Origin: Halioglobus japonicus
GTDB taxonomy: Bacteria; Pseudomonadota; Gammaproteobacteria; Pseudomonadales; Halieaceae
Reading direction: 5' to 3'
DNA: 44,836 nt
NCBI GenBank assembly: GCA_902705825.1
Contig: CACSIL010000053.1
Coordinates: 179,590 to 224,425, forward strand
The notes below the pieces were generated by a model. The model was given only the letters and a program-made list of their open reading frames with translations, was not told the origin of the DNA and ran no database searches. Positions 1-7,193 of this stretch are shown in pieces. The first letter of the stretch is position 1, and every line of letters starts with the position of its first letter. Made by a program: the position numbers and the translations under genes.

Positions 1-72
1 GAGACGTTGCAATGTGCGAATAATTCGAGTGGCGATAGCGCCGCGATTCGCGATGAGTACTTTAGTAAACAT
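1..72 (-). CDS. guanidine (urea) carboxylase, biotin carboxylase N-terminus, partial
   Basis: Only the first 24 codons are visible; the gene continues beyond base 1. The peptide begins MFTKVLIANRGAIATRIIRT, the hallmark start of a biotin carboxylase domain (KVLIANRGEIA-type). Such proteins downstream of two DUF1989 genes are usually annotated urea carboxylase, but members under a guanidine-I riboswitch carboxylate guanidine with ATP and bicarbonate to carboxyguanidine. The start lies 26 bases after the upstream gene in the same orientation, so it is the sixth conventional gene of the operon. The Shine-Dalgarno (AGGA, about 12 bases upstream) is weak, which suggests translational coupling. Allophanate hydrolase is expected next, outside the window. 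Confidence 0.88.
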   Translation of the reverse strand, partial: MFTKVLIANRGAIATRIIRTLQRL

Positions 73-98
73 AGATTTCGAATCCTGTGCGTTCGCGT

Positions 99-737
99 TC
101 AGTTCCAGATCAGTATTTCAATCGGGGTGGGGTTGTAGGCGTTGCACGGGTTGTTCAGCTGCGGACAGTTGGATATCAGCACGATGACATCCATGCAGGC
201 CGTCAACTCCACATATTTCCCGGCGTCACTGATACCGTCTGCAAAGCTCAGGCCGCCCTCGGGTGTAACTGGTACGTTCATGAAAAAGTTGATGTTGTGC
301 GTGATGTCGCGTTTGCTCATGCCGAACTCTTCGCGTTCGGCAACAGCGAGCAGCCAAGAGTCGCGGCAGGCGTGCATGCAGCGCTTTTCCAACGCATAGC
401 GCACAGTGTTTGACTCCGTGGCGCAGGCGCCGCCGAGGGTGTCGTGACGCCCGCAAGTATCTGCGACAATCTCCAGCATGGGGTTACACTCATTGCTGTA
501 CAGTACGCTGCCGGCAGTAAGGTAAATATTGCCCTGCTCCCGAATGGTATCAATGGCGCTGTAGCGTTCGCTGGTGTCGTGGGCGCTATAGAACAGCGTG
601 TCCGCCGCCTGGTTGCCTTCCAGATCCAGTATGCGAATTGTCTGTCCCTGTTTCATCGGGCGCAGGTAATAGTCGCCCGCATTTACCACTTCGCGATACA
701 CCGCCTGTTCGGCTTGCAATGCACTCTCTTTGATCAT
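99..737 (-). CDS. cgdB: urea carboxylase-associated protein 2 (DUF1989), carboxyguanidine deiminase subunit
   Basis: 212-residue DUF1989 protein. Family hallmarks are the N-terminal [10 protein letters not shown] segment, [20 protein letters not shown] in the middle with cysteines suited to metal binding, and [10 protein letters not shown] before the C-terminal PTPIEI stretch. It pairs with the DUF1989 gene just upstream. In characterised systems the two proteins together form carboxyguanidine deiminase, which converts carboxyguanidine to allophanate and ammonia in the cytoplasm. The ATG at 737 is preceded by GGAG with 7-base spacing, and the gap to the upstream gene is 33 bases. Which paralogue is formally CgdA or CgdB is from memory, so the symbol is tentative. 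Confidence 0.85.
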   Translation of the reverse strand: MIKESALQAEQAVYREVVNAGDYYLRPMKQGQTIRILDLEGNQAADTLFYSAHDTSERYSAIDTIREQGNIYLTAGSVLYSNECNPMLEIVADTCGRHDTLGGACATESNTVRYALEKRCMHACRDSWLLAVAEREEFGMSKRDITHNINFFMNVPVTPEGGLSFADGISDAGKYVELTACMDVIVLISNCPQLNNPCNAYNPTPIEILIWN

Positions 738-770
738 TGTATGTCTCCGCAGTCAGTTGTCGGCTGTCGT

Positions 771-1493
771 TTACGAGCGGCCCAGTGTGTACATTTCGGT
801 GTTCTGAAAGCCGCGCTGGTTTTCAGCACAGTGGTTTTTACACGGGTCGTCGTCAGTCAACTGTTCGCTTGTGCGTATCTGGAAACTCACAGGTTTTTTA
901 GGGTATTCCCGCGCGGGGTTCAGTGGGTGAGGGCAGGTATGAAGTACCACCAGCGTATCCATCTCAAAGCGCAGATCGATATAACTTCCCGCTCGTGCAC
1001 CATCGTCGTTGAATGTCAGTGTGCCCTTTTCGTCCACAGAGACTTTACTGAACAGGTTGAGGTTGGCTGCAAGATCTTTTTTGCCCAAACCGTATTTCGC
1101 AACTTCCACCAGGAATGAGTCGTAGCCATTCAGTTGCCAGTCATTCCTGTACTGTTGATAGTTGCGCTCGCCCCATTTCTGCACGACGATATTTTTGGTC
1201 GTGTTGCCACATACCGTGTCATGCCAACCGGCTGTATCCTCGACGATGGAGCAGAATACGCGCCCCATATCGGAGTAGAGGCAGTTGCCGCGTGTAAGCT
1301 TGAACGTGTGCTGGCATTTCAACGTGTCCGGTGCGTTGTAGCGCTCCAACAGGTTTTCAGGGTTATAGAACAACATGCCGACATTCGCTCCCCCGTCCTT
1401 GTCTGTCAGTCGCAGGGTTAGGCCCTTTTTCATCACCAGGGACCAGTGGCTGCCGCCGGGTATCGTGTCTTGATAGTGAATCGTATCGTTCAT
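771..1493 (-). CDS. cgdA: urea carboxylase-associated protein 1 (DUF1989), carboxyguanidine deiminase subunit
   Basis: 240-residue DUF1989 protein starting MNDTIHYQDTIPGGSHWS. The PGG(A/S)HWS motif and the following LRLTDKDGGANVGMLFYNP are characteristic of the UAAP1 paralogue. Further conserved features are the CSIVEDTAGWHDTVCG segment and NLNLFSKVSVDEKG. The ATG at 1493 is preferred over an in-frame codon at 1529 because GGAGAG precedes it at a normal distance and the PGG-HWS motif starts about ten residues in, as in relatives. With the downstream DUF1989 protein it should form carboxyguanidine deiminase. It is separated from the ABC ATPase gene by about 250 bases, unusually loose for this operon. 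Symbol tentative. Confidence 0.86.
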   Translation of the reverse strand: MNDTIHYQDTIPGGSHWSLVMKKGLTLRLTDKDGGANVGMLFYNPENLLERYNAPDTLKCQHTFKLTRGNCLYSDMGRVFCSIVEDTAGWHDTVCGNTTKNIVVQKWGERNYQQYRNDWQLNGYDSFLVEVAKYGLGKKDLAANLNLFSKVSVDEKGTLTFNDDGARAGSYIDLRFEMDTLVVLHTCPHPLNPAREYPKKPVSFQIRTSEQLTDDDPCKNHCAENQRGFQNTEMYTLGRS

Positions 1494-1646
1494 AGTGTCT
1501 CTCCACTGCCATGTTGGATTGTTTGCCACTGTTTACTCCGCATCCGGATGGGGGCAGTCGCCTGCATGCGCGCAGACGCACAGTAGCAAGCCGGCCGAAT
1601 CGACAGTGACAAGGGGTTTAAAAAAGGTAGGTTGGTTTTGGGGCTT

Positions 1647-1748
1647 TCAGGAACGTCGAACCACAGCATCACTATGCACCGCGGGCCGTCCCGATTGAGC
1701 TACACCTGCCAGGGCGTCCTGGAAGGGTTTGAAGATAAGAGTGCGCAT
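1647..1748 (-). CDS. possible 33-aa small ORF coupled to the ABC ATPase gene
   Basis: The ATPase stop codon and an ATG overlap as TAATG (1750-1746), opening a 33-codon frame that starts [20 protein letters not shown] and ends at a TGA at 1647-1649. No family is recognised. One-base stop/start overlap is typical of real coupled genes, but the peptide is short and has no signal sequence or membrane segment. It lies in the otherwise unexplained 250-base gap between the ATPase and DUF1989 genes. It could equally be a remnant of a longer decayed gene or chance. Confidence 0.3.
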   Translation of the reverse strand: MRTLIFKPFQDALAGVAQSGRPAVHSDAVVRRS

Positions 1749-2656
1749 TATTCCATAACCTCTACATCATCGCCAACCTGTGCCATGCGGATCATGTGCA
1801 GGCCGTCGGCGTCATCCTCCTCTCCCGGAGGATGAATCAGTTCTTCCAGCCGTTTTTTTGTGGCGAGGAATTCCGGTGAGATGATCTGGTCAGTGTGTCT
1901 CGGTCGCGGGACAGAAACTTCAATCAGTTCCTCGACCTCTCCCGGATTGGCTTTGAGCACTAGAATACGATCTGCCAGATAGATAGCCTCGTCCAGATCG
2001 TGGGTGATAAACAAGACCGTGATGTCGATGTTGCGCCAGATCTCTATCAGGTTCGCCTGCATTTTACTGCGCGTCTGTGCATCGAGTGCGCCAAACGGTT
2101 CGTCCATCAGCAGTATGCGGGGTTTGTTTGCCAGAGCTCTGGCGATCGCAACGCGCTGTTTCATACCGCCGGACAATTGATGCGGATAGGAGTCTGCGAA
2201 TCTGTCCAGACCGACAAGCTCTATCCAGTTCAGTGCCTCACTTTCTGCGGACGCCTTGGTGGCGCCCTGCATTTCCAGTCCGAACATCACATTCTGTTTT
2301 ACGTTCAGCCAGGGAAACAAGGTGTATCCCTGGAATACCATGCCGCGGTCGGGACCGGGCTCAAACACCGGCATATTATCCAGTAGGACTTCGCCACTGC
2401 TCGGTGACTCCAGACCGGCGAGGATTCTGATAAGCGTCGACTTGCCGCAACCTGAGGGGCCGATCACGCAAACGAACTCGCGCCTGTGTGTTTTGAAATT
2501 GATATCTTTAAGCGCCGTCACAACCCCCTGTTGTGAATTGAATTGCTTGCCGAGATTCTTCACCTCGAGAATCACTTCGCGCTGTTTCAGTTTGTCAAAA
2601 CGGGCGCTGACGGCCTCGCTTTGTTCCAGATAACTCGGTAGTTCAATTTTGGTCAT
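1748..2656 (-). CDS. ABC transporter ATP-binding protein (nitrate/taurine family), guanidine uptake
   Basis: 302-residue ATPase of the SsuB/TauB/NrtD type. Walker [10 protein letters not shown] is at residues 66-74, followed by the Q-loop [11 protein letters not shown], signature [15 protein letters not shown], Walker [13 protein letters not shown] and H-loop THDLDEA. The C-terminal extension of about 50 residues after the H-loop is acidic. The ATG is preceded by the permease stop four bases upstream, so the transporter genes are contiguous. Operon membership with guanidine carboxylase genes and a guanidine-I riboswitch points to guanidine (or a related N compound) as substrate; that is inferred from context, not from the ATPase itself. 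Confidence 0.9.
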   Translation of the reverse strand: MTKIELPSYLEQSEAVSARFDKLKQREVILEVKNLGKQFNSQQGVVTALKDINFKTHRREFVCVIGPSGCGKSTLIRILAGLESPSSGEVLLDNMPVFEPGPDRGMVFQGYTLFPWLNVKQNVMFGLEMQGATKASAESEALNWIELVGLDRFADSYPHQLSGGMKQRVAIARALANKPRILLMDEPFGALDAQTRSKMQANLIEIWRNIDITVLFITHDLDEAIYLADRILVLKANPGEVEELIEVSVPRPRHTDQIISPEFLATKKRLEELIHPPGEEDDADGLHMIRMAQVGDDVEVME

Positions 2657-2660
2657 TGGC

Positions 2661-3629
2661 TCAGGCCTTTACCTGTTCTTTTTCCCAGGGAAATAAACGT
2701 TTGCCCAGCTTGGCCAGCAGAATATCTGTGACCACACCGATGATGCCGATCATGATGATGGCGGCGTAAACGTTGTCGAAGTTTTTGTAGCGAGCCTGCT
2801 GCGTGATAAACCAGGTGATGCCCGAACTGGTGCCGATCAACTCGGCGACAATCAGGTAGGTCCAGGCCCAGCCCAACAGGATTCGCTGGTCGCGAAAGAG
2901 ATCCGGCAATATGCCTGGTATTACTACTCGAAACAGCAGCTGAAATTTCTTCGCGCCCAGCGTCAACGCCGCCTCCAGTAGTGCCACGTCGAGTTTGCGT
3001 GTTGTATTGGCGATGATCAGCACCTGTTGGAAGAATGTGCCGATGAAGATGATCGCGATTTTGGGGCCGTCGTGAATCCCCAGTATGGCCACTGCGAGCG
3101 CACCAAAAGCAGGCGCAGGCAAATAGCGGAAAAATTCGATAAACGGTTCCTGCAATCTGGAGATCGCGACATAGGTGCCGCACAGTACGCCGATCGGAAC
3201 GCCAATCAGTGATGACAGCGTAAATCCCCAGAAAATTATCTGTATGCTGTGCCACAGGCTCTCGTGCAGCCACTGTTCGCTACTGCGAGTTGGCTCAGTG
3301 GTAAATGCCGTATAGAACGCTATTGCCACCTCATGTGGCGCTGGCAGGTAAATGGGGTTTGCTCCAACGCCTTCTGGCAAGGCCGATTTCTGCTCAGTTG
3401 CCAACTGCTGTTGCTCGGCGAACACCGACTTGTCGACCAGCATGCCCGGCTTTAGCCAGGTGACTGAGCCGGGTTCTACAATTTCAACTTTGGGATGCCA
3501 CAGGAATGGCACATAGCTGACCAGTGACCACAGCAGTATGGGCAAGAAGAATGACAGTAAGGTGAGCGTTGTGACCTGCTTCTTTGTCAGTGCCTGACGC
3601 ACAGCAAACCACGGTGTTGATTGCGACAT
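2661..3629 (-). CDS. ABC transporter permease (nitrate/taurine family), guanidine uptake
   Basis: 322-residue inner-membrane protein. A first hydrophobic helix (about residues 20-42) is followed by a periplasmic stretch of about 60 residues and then several membrane segments. The EAA loop that contacts the ATPase is visible around residue 220 as [20 protein letters not shown]. The long loop after the first helix is typical of the urea carboxylase-linked branch of this family. It is placed between binding-protein and ATPase genes. Substrate assignment rests on operon context. Confidence 0.88.
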   Translation of the reverse strand: MSQSTPWFAVRQALTKKQVTTLTLLSFFLPILLWSLVSYVPFLWHPKVEIVEPGSVTWLKPGMLVDKSVFAEQQQLATEQKSALPEGVGANPIYLPAPHEVAIAFYTAFTTEPTRSSEQWLHESLWHSIQIIFWGFTLSSLIGVPIGVLCGTYVAISRLQEPFIEFFRYLPAPAFGALAVAILGIHDGPKIAIIFIGTFFQQVLIIANTTRKLDVALLEAALTLGAKKFQLLFRVVIPGILPDLFRDQRILLGWAWTYLIVAELIGTSSGITWFITQQARYKNFDNVYAAIIMIGIIGVVTDILLAKLGKRLFPWEKEQVKA

Positions 3630-3662
3630 GTGAAAACCCTTATCCAGTCTCAGTCTGTATGT

Positions 3663-3676
3663 CCCGCTTGCGCGGG
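3663..3676 (-). other. intercistronic hairpin after binding-protein gene
   Basis: CCCGC-GCAA-GCGGG (read on the minus strand) sits between the binding-protein and permease genes. There is no U-tract, so it is not an intrinsic terminator. Hairpins in this position in ABC operons commonly protect the 3' end of the binding-protein message and raise its level over the membrane subunits; that role is inferred. Confidence 0.45.
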
Positions 3677-3694
3677 GGTTTAACAGGGGTGCAG

Positions 3695-4687
3695 TTACAT
3701 ACCCAAAGTGATGGAGGGGTCTATATAGGAGTCGATGGCCTGCGGGTCCGTGTAGACCTCGTATTTCACATTGAAGTCATCGGAGATTGCGGTGGAACCG
3801 TACAGTGAGTCCGTTCCTTCACCGGACTGCATGACAGCTTGCGCTTCCTCCAGGCTGAGAATTTTGGTGCCATCGAGAATAGCTTTGTACTGATCGGCGG
3901 GGACTCCAACGCGGGCAGCCATGATCGACAGCGCGTCAGCTTGAGTCTCCTCATCGTAGATGTAGTCCACCGCTTTGTACCAGACTTCGGCTACTTTCTC
4001 CCAGTCTGCTTTGCGTGTGGCCAGTGATGCCGGGCTGACAGCCAGTACATCGTAGATCAACCCCGGTGCGTCCTTGGATGTGTACACAGCTGTTGATCCC
4101 GGCACTTGAGTCAATGCCTGTCCCGAGCTCGGCTGCCAGGCAACGATGGCATCGACGTCACCCGAGGCCAGTACCTGTGGTGTTTCATTGGTGGGCACAT
4201 TTACCAGAGTTACATCACTTTCGCCCAGGCCTACCGATTCCAGCGCATTCAGTAGCAGCAGGTGGCCGACAAACCCTACTTCCACACCGATAGTTTTGCC
4301 CTTCAGGTCAGCCACGGACGCGATGCCGGGGCTGGCCACTATCATGTCATTGCCGTTGCTGAAATCGTTGATCAGGATCATGACGCTTTGCGCACCGGAG
4401 GAACCGGTTACCAGCGCGTCGCCGTTGGTCATCGTGACAGCGTCAAGTTTTCCGGCGGCGAAGGCGTCCATTGAGGCTACGTAGTCGAACCATTCGAATT
4501 CGACGTCGACCCCGGCTTCGTCAAACCAGTCTTTTTCGATGGCGACTTCCCATGCGACCCAGCCAGGCCAGTCGCTGTAGCCAATTTTCAGTGGTTCTGC
4601 CGCCTGCGCTGAAAGGCTGCATGTGGTGATTGCGAGTGCTGCGGCAAAAGGTTTGATCAAGTTGCTAAATGTTGTGGCGATTTTCAT
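3695..4687 (-). CDS. ABC transporter periplasmic substrate-binding protein, guanidine uptake
   Basis: 330 residues. A signal peptide ([20 protein letters not shown] onward, cleavage likely after SAQA) precedes [14 protein letters not shown], the usual opening of NMT1/SsuA-like binding proteins of urea carboxylase operons. The [13 protein letters not shown] and [12 protein letters not shown] segments fit the two-lobed fold. A TTG twelve bases upstream is in frame, but the ATG at 4687 is chosen because GGAGGAG lies just before it. First gene after the guanidine-I riboswitch, so likely the direct target of its control. Guanidine as ligand is inferred from context. Confidence 0.9.
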   Translation of the reverse strand: MKIATTFSNLIKPFAAALAITTCSLSAQAAEPLKIGYSDWPGWVAWEVAIEKDWFDEAGVDVEFEWFDYVASMDAFAAGKLDAVTMTNGDALVTGSSGAQSVMILINDFSNGNDMIVASPGIASVADLKGKTIGVEVGFVGHLLLLNALESVGLGESDVTLVNVPTNETPQVLASGDVDAIVAWQPSSGQALTQVPGSTAVYTSKDAPGLIYDVLAVSPASLATRKADWEKVAEVWYKAVDYIYDEETQADALSIMAARVGVPADQYKAILDGTKILSLEEAQAVMQSGEGTDSLYGSTAISDDFNVKYEVYTDPQAIDSYIDPSITLGM

Positions 4688-4688
4688 A

Positions 4689-4705
4689 AACTCCTCCAAA
4701 GAGTT
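4689..4705 (-). promoter_or_regulatory. Shine-Dalgarno hairpin, candidate riboswitch expression platform
   Basis: On the minus strand AACTC-TTTGGAG-GAGTT folds a 5-bp stem. The ribosome binding site GGAGGAG lies partly in the loop and partly in the 3' arm, and the ATG follows directly at 4687. The stem is weak alone but could be toggled by the guanidine-I aptamer upstream. Confidence 0.4.
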
Positions 4706-4740
4706 GCACAGTAGCTGGGCGCGAGAGATCCCGCTTACGC

Positions 4741-4848
4741 GTTCTCCCGGGCTTTTATCCCTCCGTGTAACCCCCTGGTAGGAGGAGGTCGATAACTCTC
4801 GGACCAGTCATCGCAGCAGCACTATTACCACTGCGATCGGAACCCTAG
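4741..4848 (-). promoter_or_regulatory. guanidine-I (ykkC) riboswitch
   Basis: Read on the minus strand, the conserved blocks of the class occur in order: CTAGGGTTCCG, then a variable stem, ACTGGTCCGAGAG, a second variable stem, TTACACGGAGGGA and TAAAAGCCCGGGAGA. These are the signature ykkC sequences. The element ends about 54 bases before the binding-protein ATG. The downstream genes encode guanidine transport and breakdown, which fits guanidine-I rather than the ppGpp or PRPP subtypes. No terminator with a U-run is seen after it. A small stem over the Shine-Dalgarno (4689-4705) suggests translational control. Confidence 0.93.
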
Positions 4849-4872
4849 ATATCTATTGGGCTTGCGTACTTG

Positions 4873-4893
4873 CCCCTGTCATTTCGACAGGGG
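4873..4893 (-). other. perfect 8-bp hairpin in the guanidine operon leader
   Basis: CCCCTGTC and GACAGGGG form a perfect 8-bp stem with a 5-base loop. If transcription starts near 4908 from the sigma-54 promoter, this hairpin forms early in the leader, before the riboswitch. There is no U-tract. Possible roles are 5'-end protection or a repeat-family palindrome; undetermined. Confidence 0.5.
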
Positions 4894-4918
4894 ATCTCTG
4901 GCGCTACGAAACTGATTA

Positions 4919-4934
4919 AGCAAGCACTATGCCA
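4919..4934 (-). promoter_or_regulatory. sigma-54 (RpoN) promoter of the guanidine operon
   Basis: Minus-strand TGGCATAGTGCTTGCT matches the -24/-12 consensus TGGCAC-N5-TTGC(A/T), with the invariant GG and GC separated by exactly 10 bases. Predicted start of transcription is about 4908, some 60 bases before the riboswitch. RpoN promoters need an enhancer-binding activator; NtrC-like sites lie about 130 bases upstream. Confidence 0.85.
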
Positions 4935-5020
4935 GCGCGCCCGAACCCCACGTTATAAAGGGGGGGCGTGATGGTAGAGGTGTGTCAGGAATGAGGTTAG
5001 AGCGCAGAAGCGCCGCTTGG

Positions 5021-5058
5021 GTGCGCAATAATGCACCACAATAGCGCACAATGGTGGA
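5021..5058 (-). promoter_or_regulatory. NtrC-type enhancer sites for the guanidine operon
   Basis: TGCACCACAATAGCGCA (5032-5048, plus strand) matches the NtrC consensus TGCACYA-N3-TRGTGCA at all but one defined position. Further half-sites flank it at about one helical turn (GTGCGCA around 5021-5027 and TGGTGGA at 5052-5058). The best site is centred about 132 bases upstream of the predicted sigma-54 start, a normal enhancer distance. The cluster begins 6 bases after the comM stop codon. Confidence 0.75.
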
Positions 5059-5063
5059 TCGCC

Positions 5064-6554
5064 TTAGGAGGCGCGATAACCCAGCGCTTCGCTGATATGT
5101 GCCATGGTAATGGTGTCGCAGTTCTCCAGATCAGCAATCGTGCGCGCCACGCGCAAGGTGCGATGCAGCCCCCTGCCGGATAGGCGCATTGTCTCCGCAG
5201 CGGCCTCAAGTGCTGTCCTTTCTGTTTTTCCCAGTACGCAAGCGCTAACTAACTCCTCGGGAGAGAGCTGTGCATTGGGAGCGCCCTGGCGCCGTTCCTG
5301 GCGTGTGCGACTGTTGCCCACCCTGGCGCTGACAGTTGCAGAGTCCTCGCCGGCATGAAGCGGGGTAAGCAAATCCCCCGGGGGTAGCCGGTTGACCTGC
5401 ACATGCAGGTCAATGCGGTCCAGCAGAGGCCCGGACACGCGCGCGCGGTAGCGCTGAATCTGGTCAGGTGTGCAGCGACACGGCTGCGCTGGATCGCCAA
5501 AATAGCCACAGGGGCAGGGGTTCATCGCTGCGACCAGTTGAAAACGAGCGGGATAGGTAATCCTGTGACTGGCGCGGGCGAGAGTGATCTCGCCGGATTC
5601 CATCGGCTCTCGCAGCACTTCCAGACAGTGGCGGCTGAATTCGGGCAGTTCGTCCAGAAACAACACACCACCGTGCGCCAGGGAGATTTCGCCGGGTCGG
5701 GGCCTGCTGCCGCCGCCAACCAATGCTGCCGCTGTGGCGCTGTGATGCGGGCTGCGAAACGGTCGCTGAAAACACAGTGTCGGGCCGGACAATTCGCTGT
5801 GAATATCGCGCAATGCCAGACCGGCGAGCAGCTCTTCAGCACTCGGTGGCGGCAATATACCCGGCAAGCGGCTCGCCAGCAGGGTTTTCCCGGTGCCGGG
5901 TGGCCCCCAGAACAGCAGGTTATGACCGCCACTGGCGGCGATTTCCAGTGCGCGCCGTGCGCCCACCTGACCCACAATGTCGCGTAAGTCCGGGTAGGTG
6001 GGGTGGGTGTTGCCGCGTTTTGCCTGGGCCGTGTCAATGGTTGTGCTGCCGTTGAGGTGGGCACACAGTGTCAGAATGTCGGGGGCACCGATGACCTCGG
6101 CGCCGGGTACATGGGCCGCCAGAGACGCGCTTTCGGCGGCGACTACCAGATGGCGCCCGGCGCGGTTGGCGGCATCGGCAGCGCAGACGACGCCCGGCAC
6201 CGCTCTAAGGCTGCCATCGAGCGCCAGTTCGCCGAGGAACTCGTGCTGTTGCAGTTGCTTGGTCGGTACCTGTCCCGAGGCGCACAGAATGCCCAGGGCA
6301 ATAGAGAGGTCGAAACGGCCACCCGCTTTGGGGAGATCTGCCGGTGCGAGATTGACGGTGATGCGCCTGTCGGGGAAGGTGAAGTGAGAGTTCAGAATGG
6401 CGCAGCGAACCCGGTCTTTGCTCTCTCTGACCGCTGTCTCGGGCAGCCCGACTATATGAAACGCAGGCAGCCCATTCGATAAATGGGTTTCAACCCGCAC
6501 CAGTGGCGCACTGATGCCTGCCAATGCCCTGCTATAAACAACCGACAATTCCAT
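5064..6554 (-). CDS. comM: ComM/YifB family Mg-chelatase-like AAA+ ATPase
   Basis: 496 residues with the family architecture: an N-terminal S5/Lon-like domain (MELSVVYSRALAGI onward), a central AAA+ domain with Walker A GPPGTGKT at 217-224 and Walker B GGVLFLDELPEF near 300, then a cysteine cluster (NPCPCGYFGDPAQPCRC near 355) and a helical C-terminal lid domain. ComM is a hexameric branch-migration helicase that aids integration of transforming DNA. AAGGA precedes the ATG. It follows ubiK in the same direction, as in Pseudomonas. Confidence 0.95.
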   Translation of the reverse strand: MELSVVYSRALAGISAPLVRVETHLSNGLPAFHIVGLPETAVRESKDRVRCAILNSHFTFPDRRITVNLAPADLPKAGGRFDLSIALGILCASGQVPTKQLQQHEFLGELALDGSLRAVPGVVCAADAANRAGRHLVVAAESASLAAHVPGAEVIGAPDILTLCAHLNGSTTIDTAQAKRGNTHPTYPDLRDIVGQVGARRALEIAASGGHNLLFWGPPGTGKTLLASRLPGILPPPSAEELLAGLALRDIHSELSGPTLCFQRPFRSPHHSATAAALVGGGSRPRPGEISLAHGGVLFLDELPEFSRHCLEVLREPMESGEITLARASHRITYPARFQLVAAMNPCPCGYFGDPAQPCRCTPDQIQRYRARVSGPLLDRIDLHVQVNRLPPGDLLTPLHAGEDSATVSARVGNSRTRQERRQGAPNAQLSPEELVSACVLGKTERTALEAAAETMRLSGRGLHRTLRVARTIADLENCDTITMAHISEALGYRAS

Positions 6555-6600
6555 GGCTCATCCTTGAGCGTGTGTTCTGTTTCCCGTGCTATGCGTCGGT

Positions 6601-6619
6601 GCCCCGTGCCGTGCGGGGC
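6601..6619 (-). other. hairpin between ubiK and comM
   Basis: GCCCCG-CACGGCA-CGGGGC on the minus strand begins in the ubiK stop codon. The stem is 6 bp and GC-rich, with no U-run. It may attenuate readthrough into comM or stabilise the ubiK message; function not shown. Confidence 0.4.
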
Positions 6620-6882
6620 TAATTCGCTTTGGTCAGTGCCTCCAACTCTGCTGTCAGCGCTTCCAGTTCGGCCTCCAGGGAGCTGACTCTGGCTTTAGTC
6701 CGTTTCAGAATCTCAACCTGGGCGTCAAACTCCTCGCGGCTCACCATATCCAGGCGGGACAGTGCGGCCTGGGCCAGCGATCGCATGTTCTTGTCCACCT
6801 CTGTCCTGACGCCGCTGCCGCCGACCAGGTCGCCGACGTGTTGTAAAACTTCCCAAGGGGGAGGTGGTGGTTTAAGTGCCAT
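6619..6882 (-). CDS. ubiK: ubiquinone biosynthesis accessory factor UbiK (BMFP family)
   Basis: 87-residue protein with the YqiC/BMFP layout: an amphipathic N-terminal helix segment (about 10-35), VDKNMRSLAQAALSRLDMVSREEFDAQ as the conserved core (VSREEFD), and a C-terminal coiled coil of leucine/alanine/glutamate heptads (about 55-85). UbiK associates with UbiJ and the aerobic ubiquinone biosynthesis complex. The proline-rich MALKPPPPPWE start is unusual but follows a normal ATG. Position beside comM and glnK-amtB matches Pseudomonas. Confidence 0.88.
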   Translation of the reverse strand: MALKPPPPPWEVLQHVGDLVGGSGVRTEVDKNMRSLAQAALSRLDMVSREEFDAQVEILKRTKARVSSLEAELEALTAELEALTKAN

Positions 6883-6958
6883 ATGCCTGCTGCCCTGCGC
6901 TGTGATGAAGAAAGTTGAAGTCTAGAGCATTTGGGAACCCGGGCACAGCGCACGATAA

Positions 6959-6993
6959 CGCACAAATATGGTGCGCAGCACCATTGTGGGGCT
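6959..6993 (+). promoter_or_regulatory. two NtrC-type enhancer sites for porin-glnK-amtB
   Basis: CGCACAAATATGGTGCG (6959-6975) and AGCACCATTGTGGGGCT (6977-6993) each fit TGCACYA-N3-TRGTGCA with about three mismatches. They are centred 18 bases apart and lie about 131 and 113 bases upstream of the predicted sigma-54 start near 7098. This resembles classical glnA-type spacing and the arrangement at the guanidine operon. Confidence 0.7.
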
Positions 6994-7071
6994 GTTTGAT
7001 CGCGCTTCCCCTGCGTAAAAATTACCACAAAAATATCACAAGTATCTGAAATATATGAAAAATAAATAAAT

Positions 7072-7087
7072 TGGCATAGACCCTGCA
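7072..7087 (+). promoter_or_regulatory. sigma-54 (RpoN) promoter of porin-glnK-amtB
   Basis: TGGCATAGACCCTGCA has GG and GC with the required 10-base spacing; the -12 element is CTGC instead of TTGC. Predicted start is about 7098, giving a leader of about 96 bases. Between it and the NtrC-like sites lies a strongly A+T-rich stretch (7017-7070) that could ease DNA looping. Confidence 0.8.
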
Positions 7088-7193
7088 GAGTCACAGCGAC
7101 AGATTAGGAATGCGCACGAAATGCGTCCGCAGCAATAATTTGACGCTTTACCGAGTCTGTATTCTGACTTTAAACACAAGGGAGTAGAGAAAG

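Noticed and set aside
444..1118. 224-codon plus-strand ORF across the two DUF1989 genes
   Set aside because: Antisense shadow of two well-supported minus-strand genes; no domain.
1650..1710. tRNA-like sequence on the minus strand (GTAGCTCAATCGG and GTGGTTCGA)
   Set aside because: D-arm and T-arm stems do not close and no acceptor stem is found; more likely part of the small ORF or chance.
4873..4893. Intrinsic terminator upstream of the guanidine riboswitch
   Set aside because: Good stem but no T-run on either strand.
5403..5987. 194-codon plus-strand ORF inside comM
   Set aside because: Antisense shadow of the comM ATPase domain; composition follows the opposite-strand codon bias.
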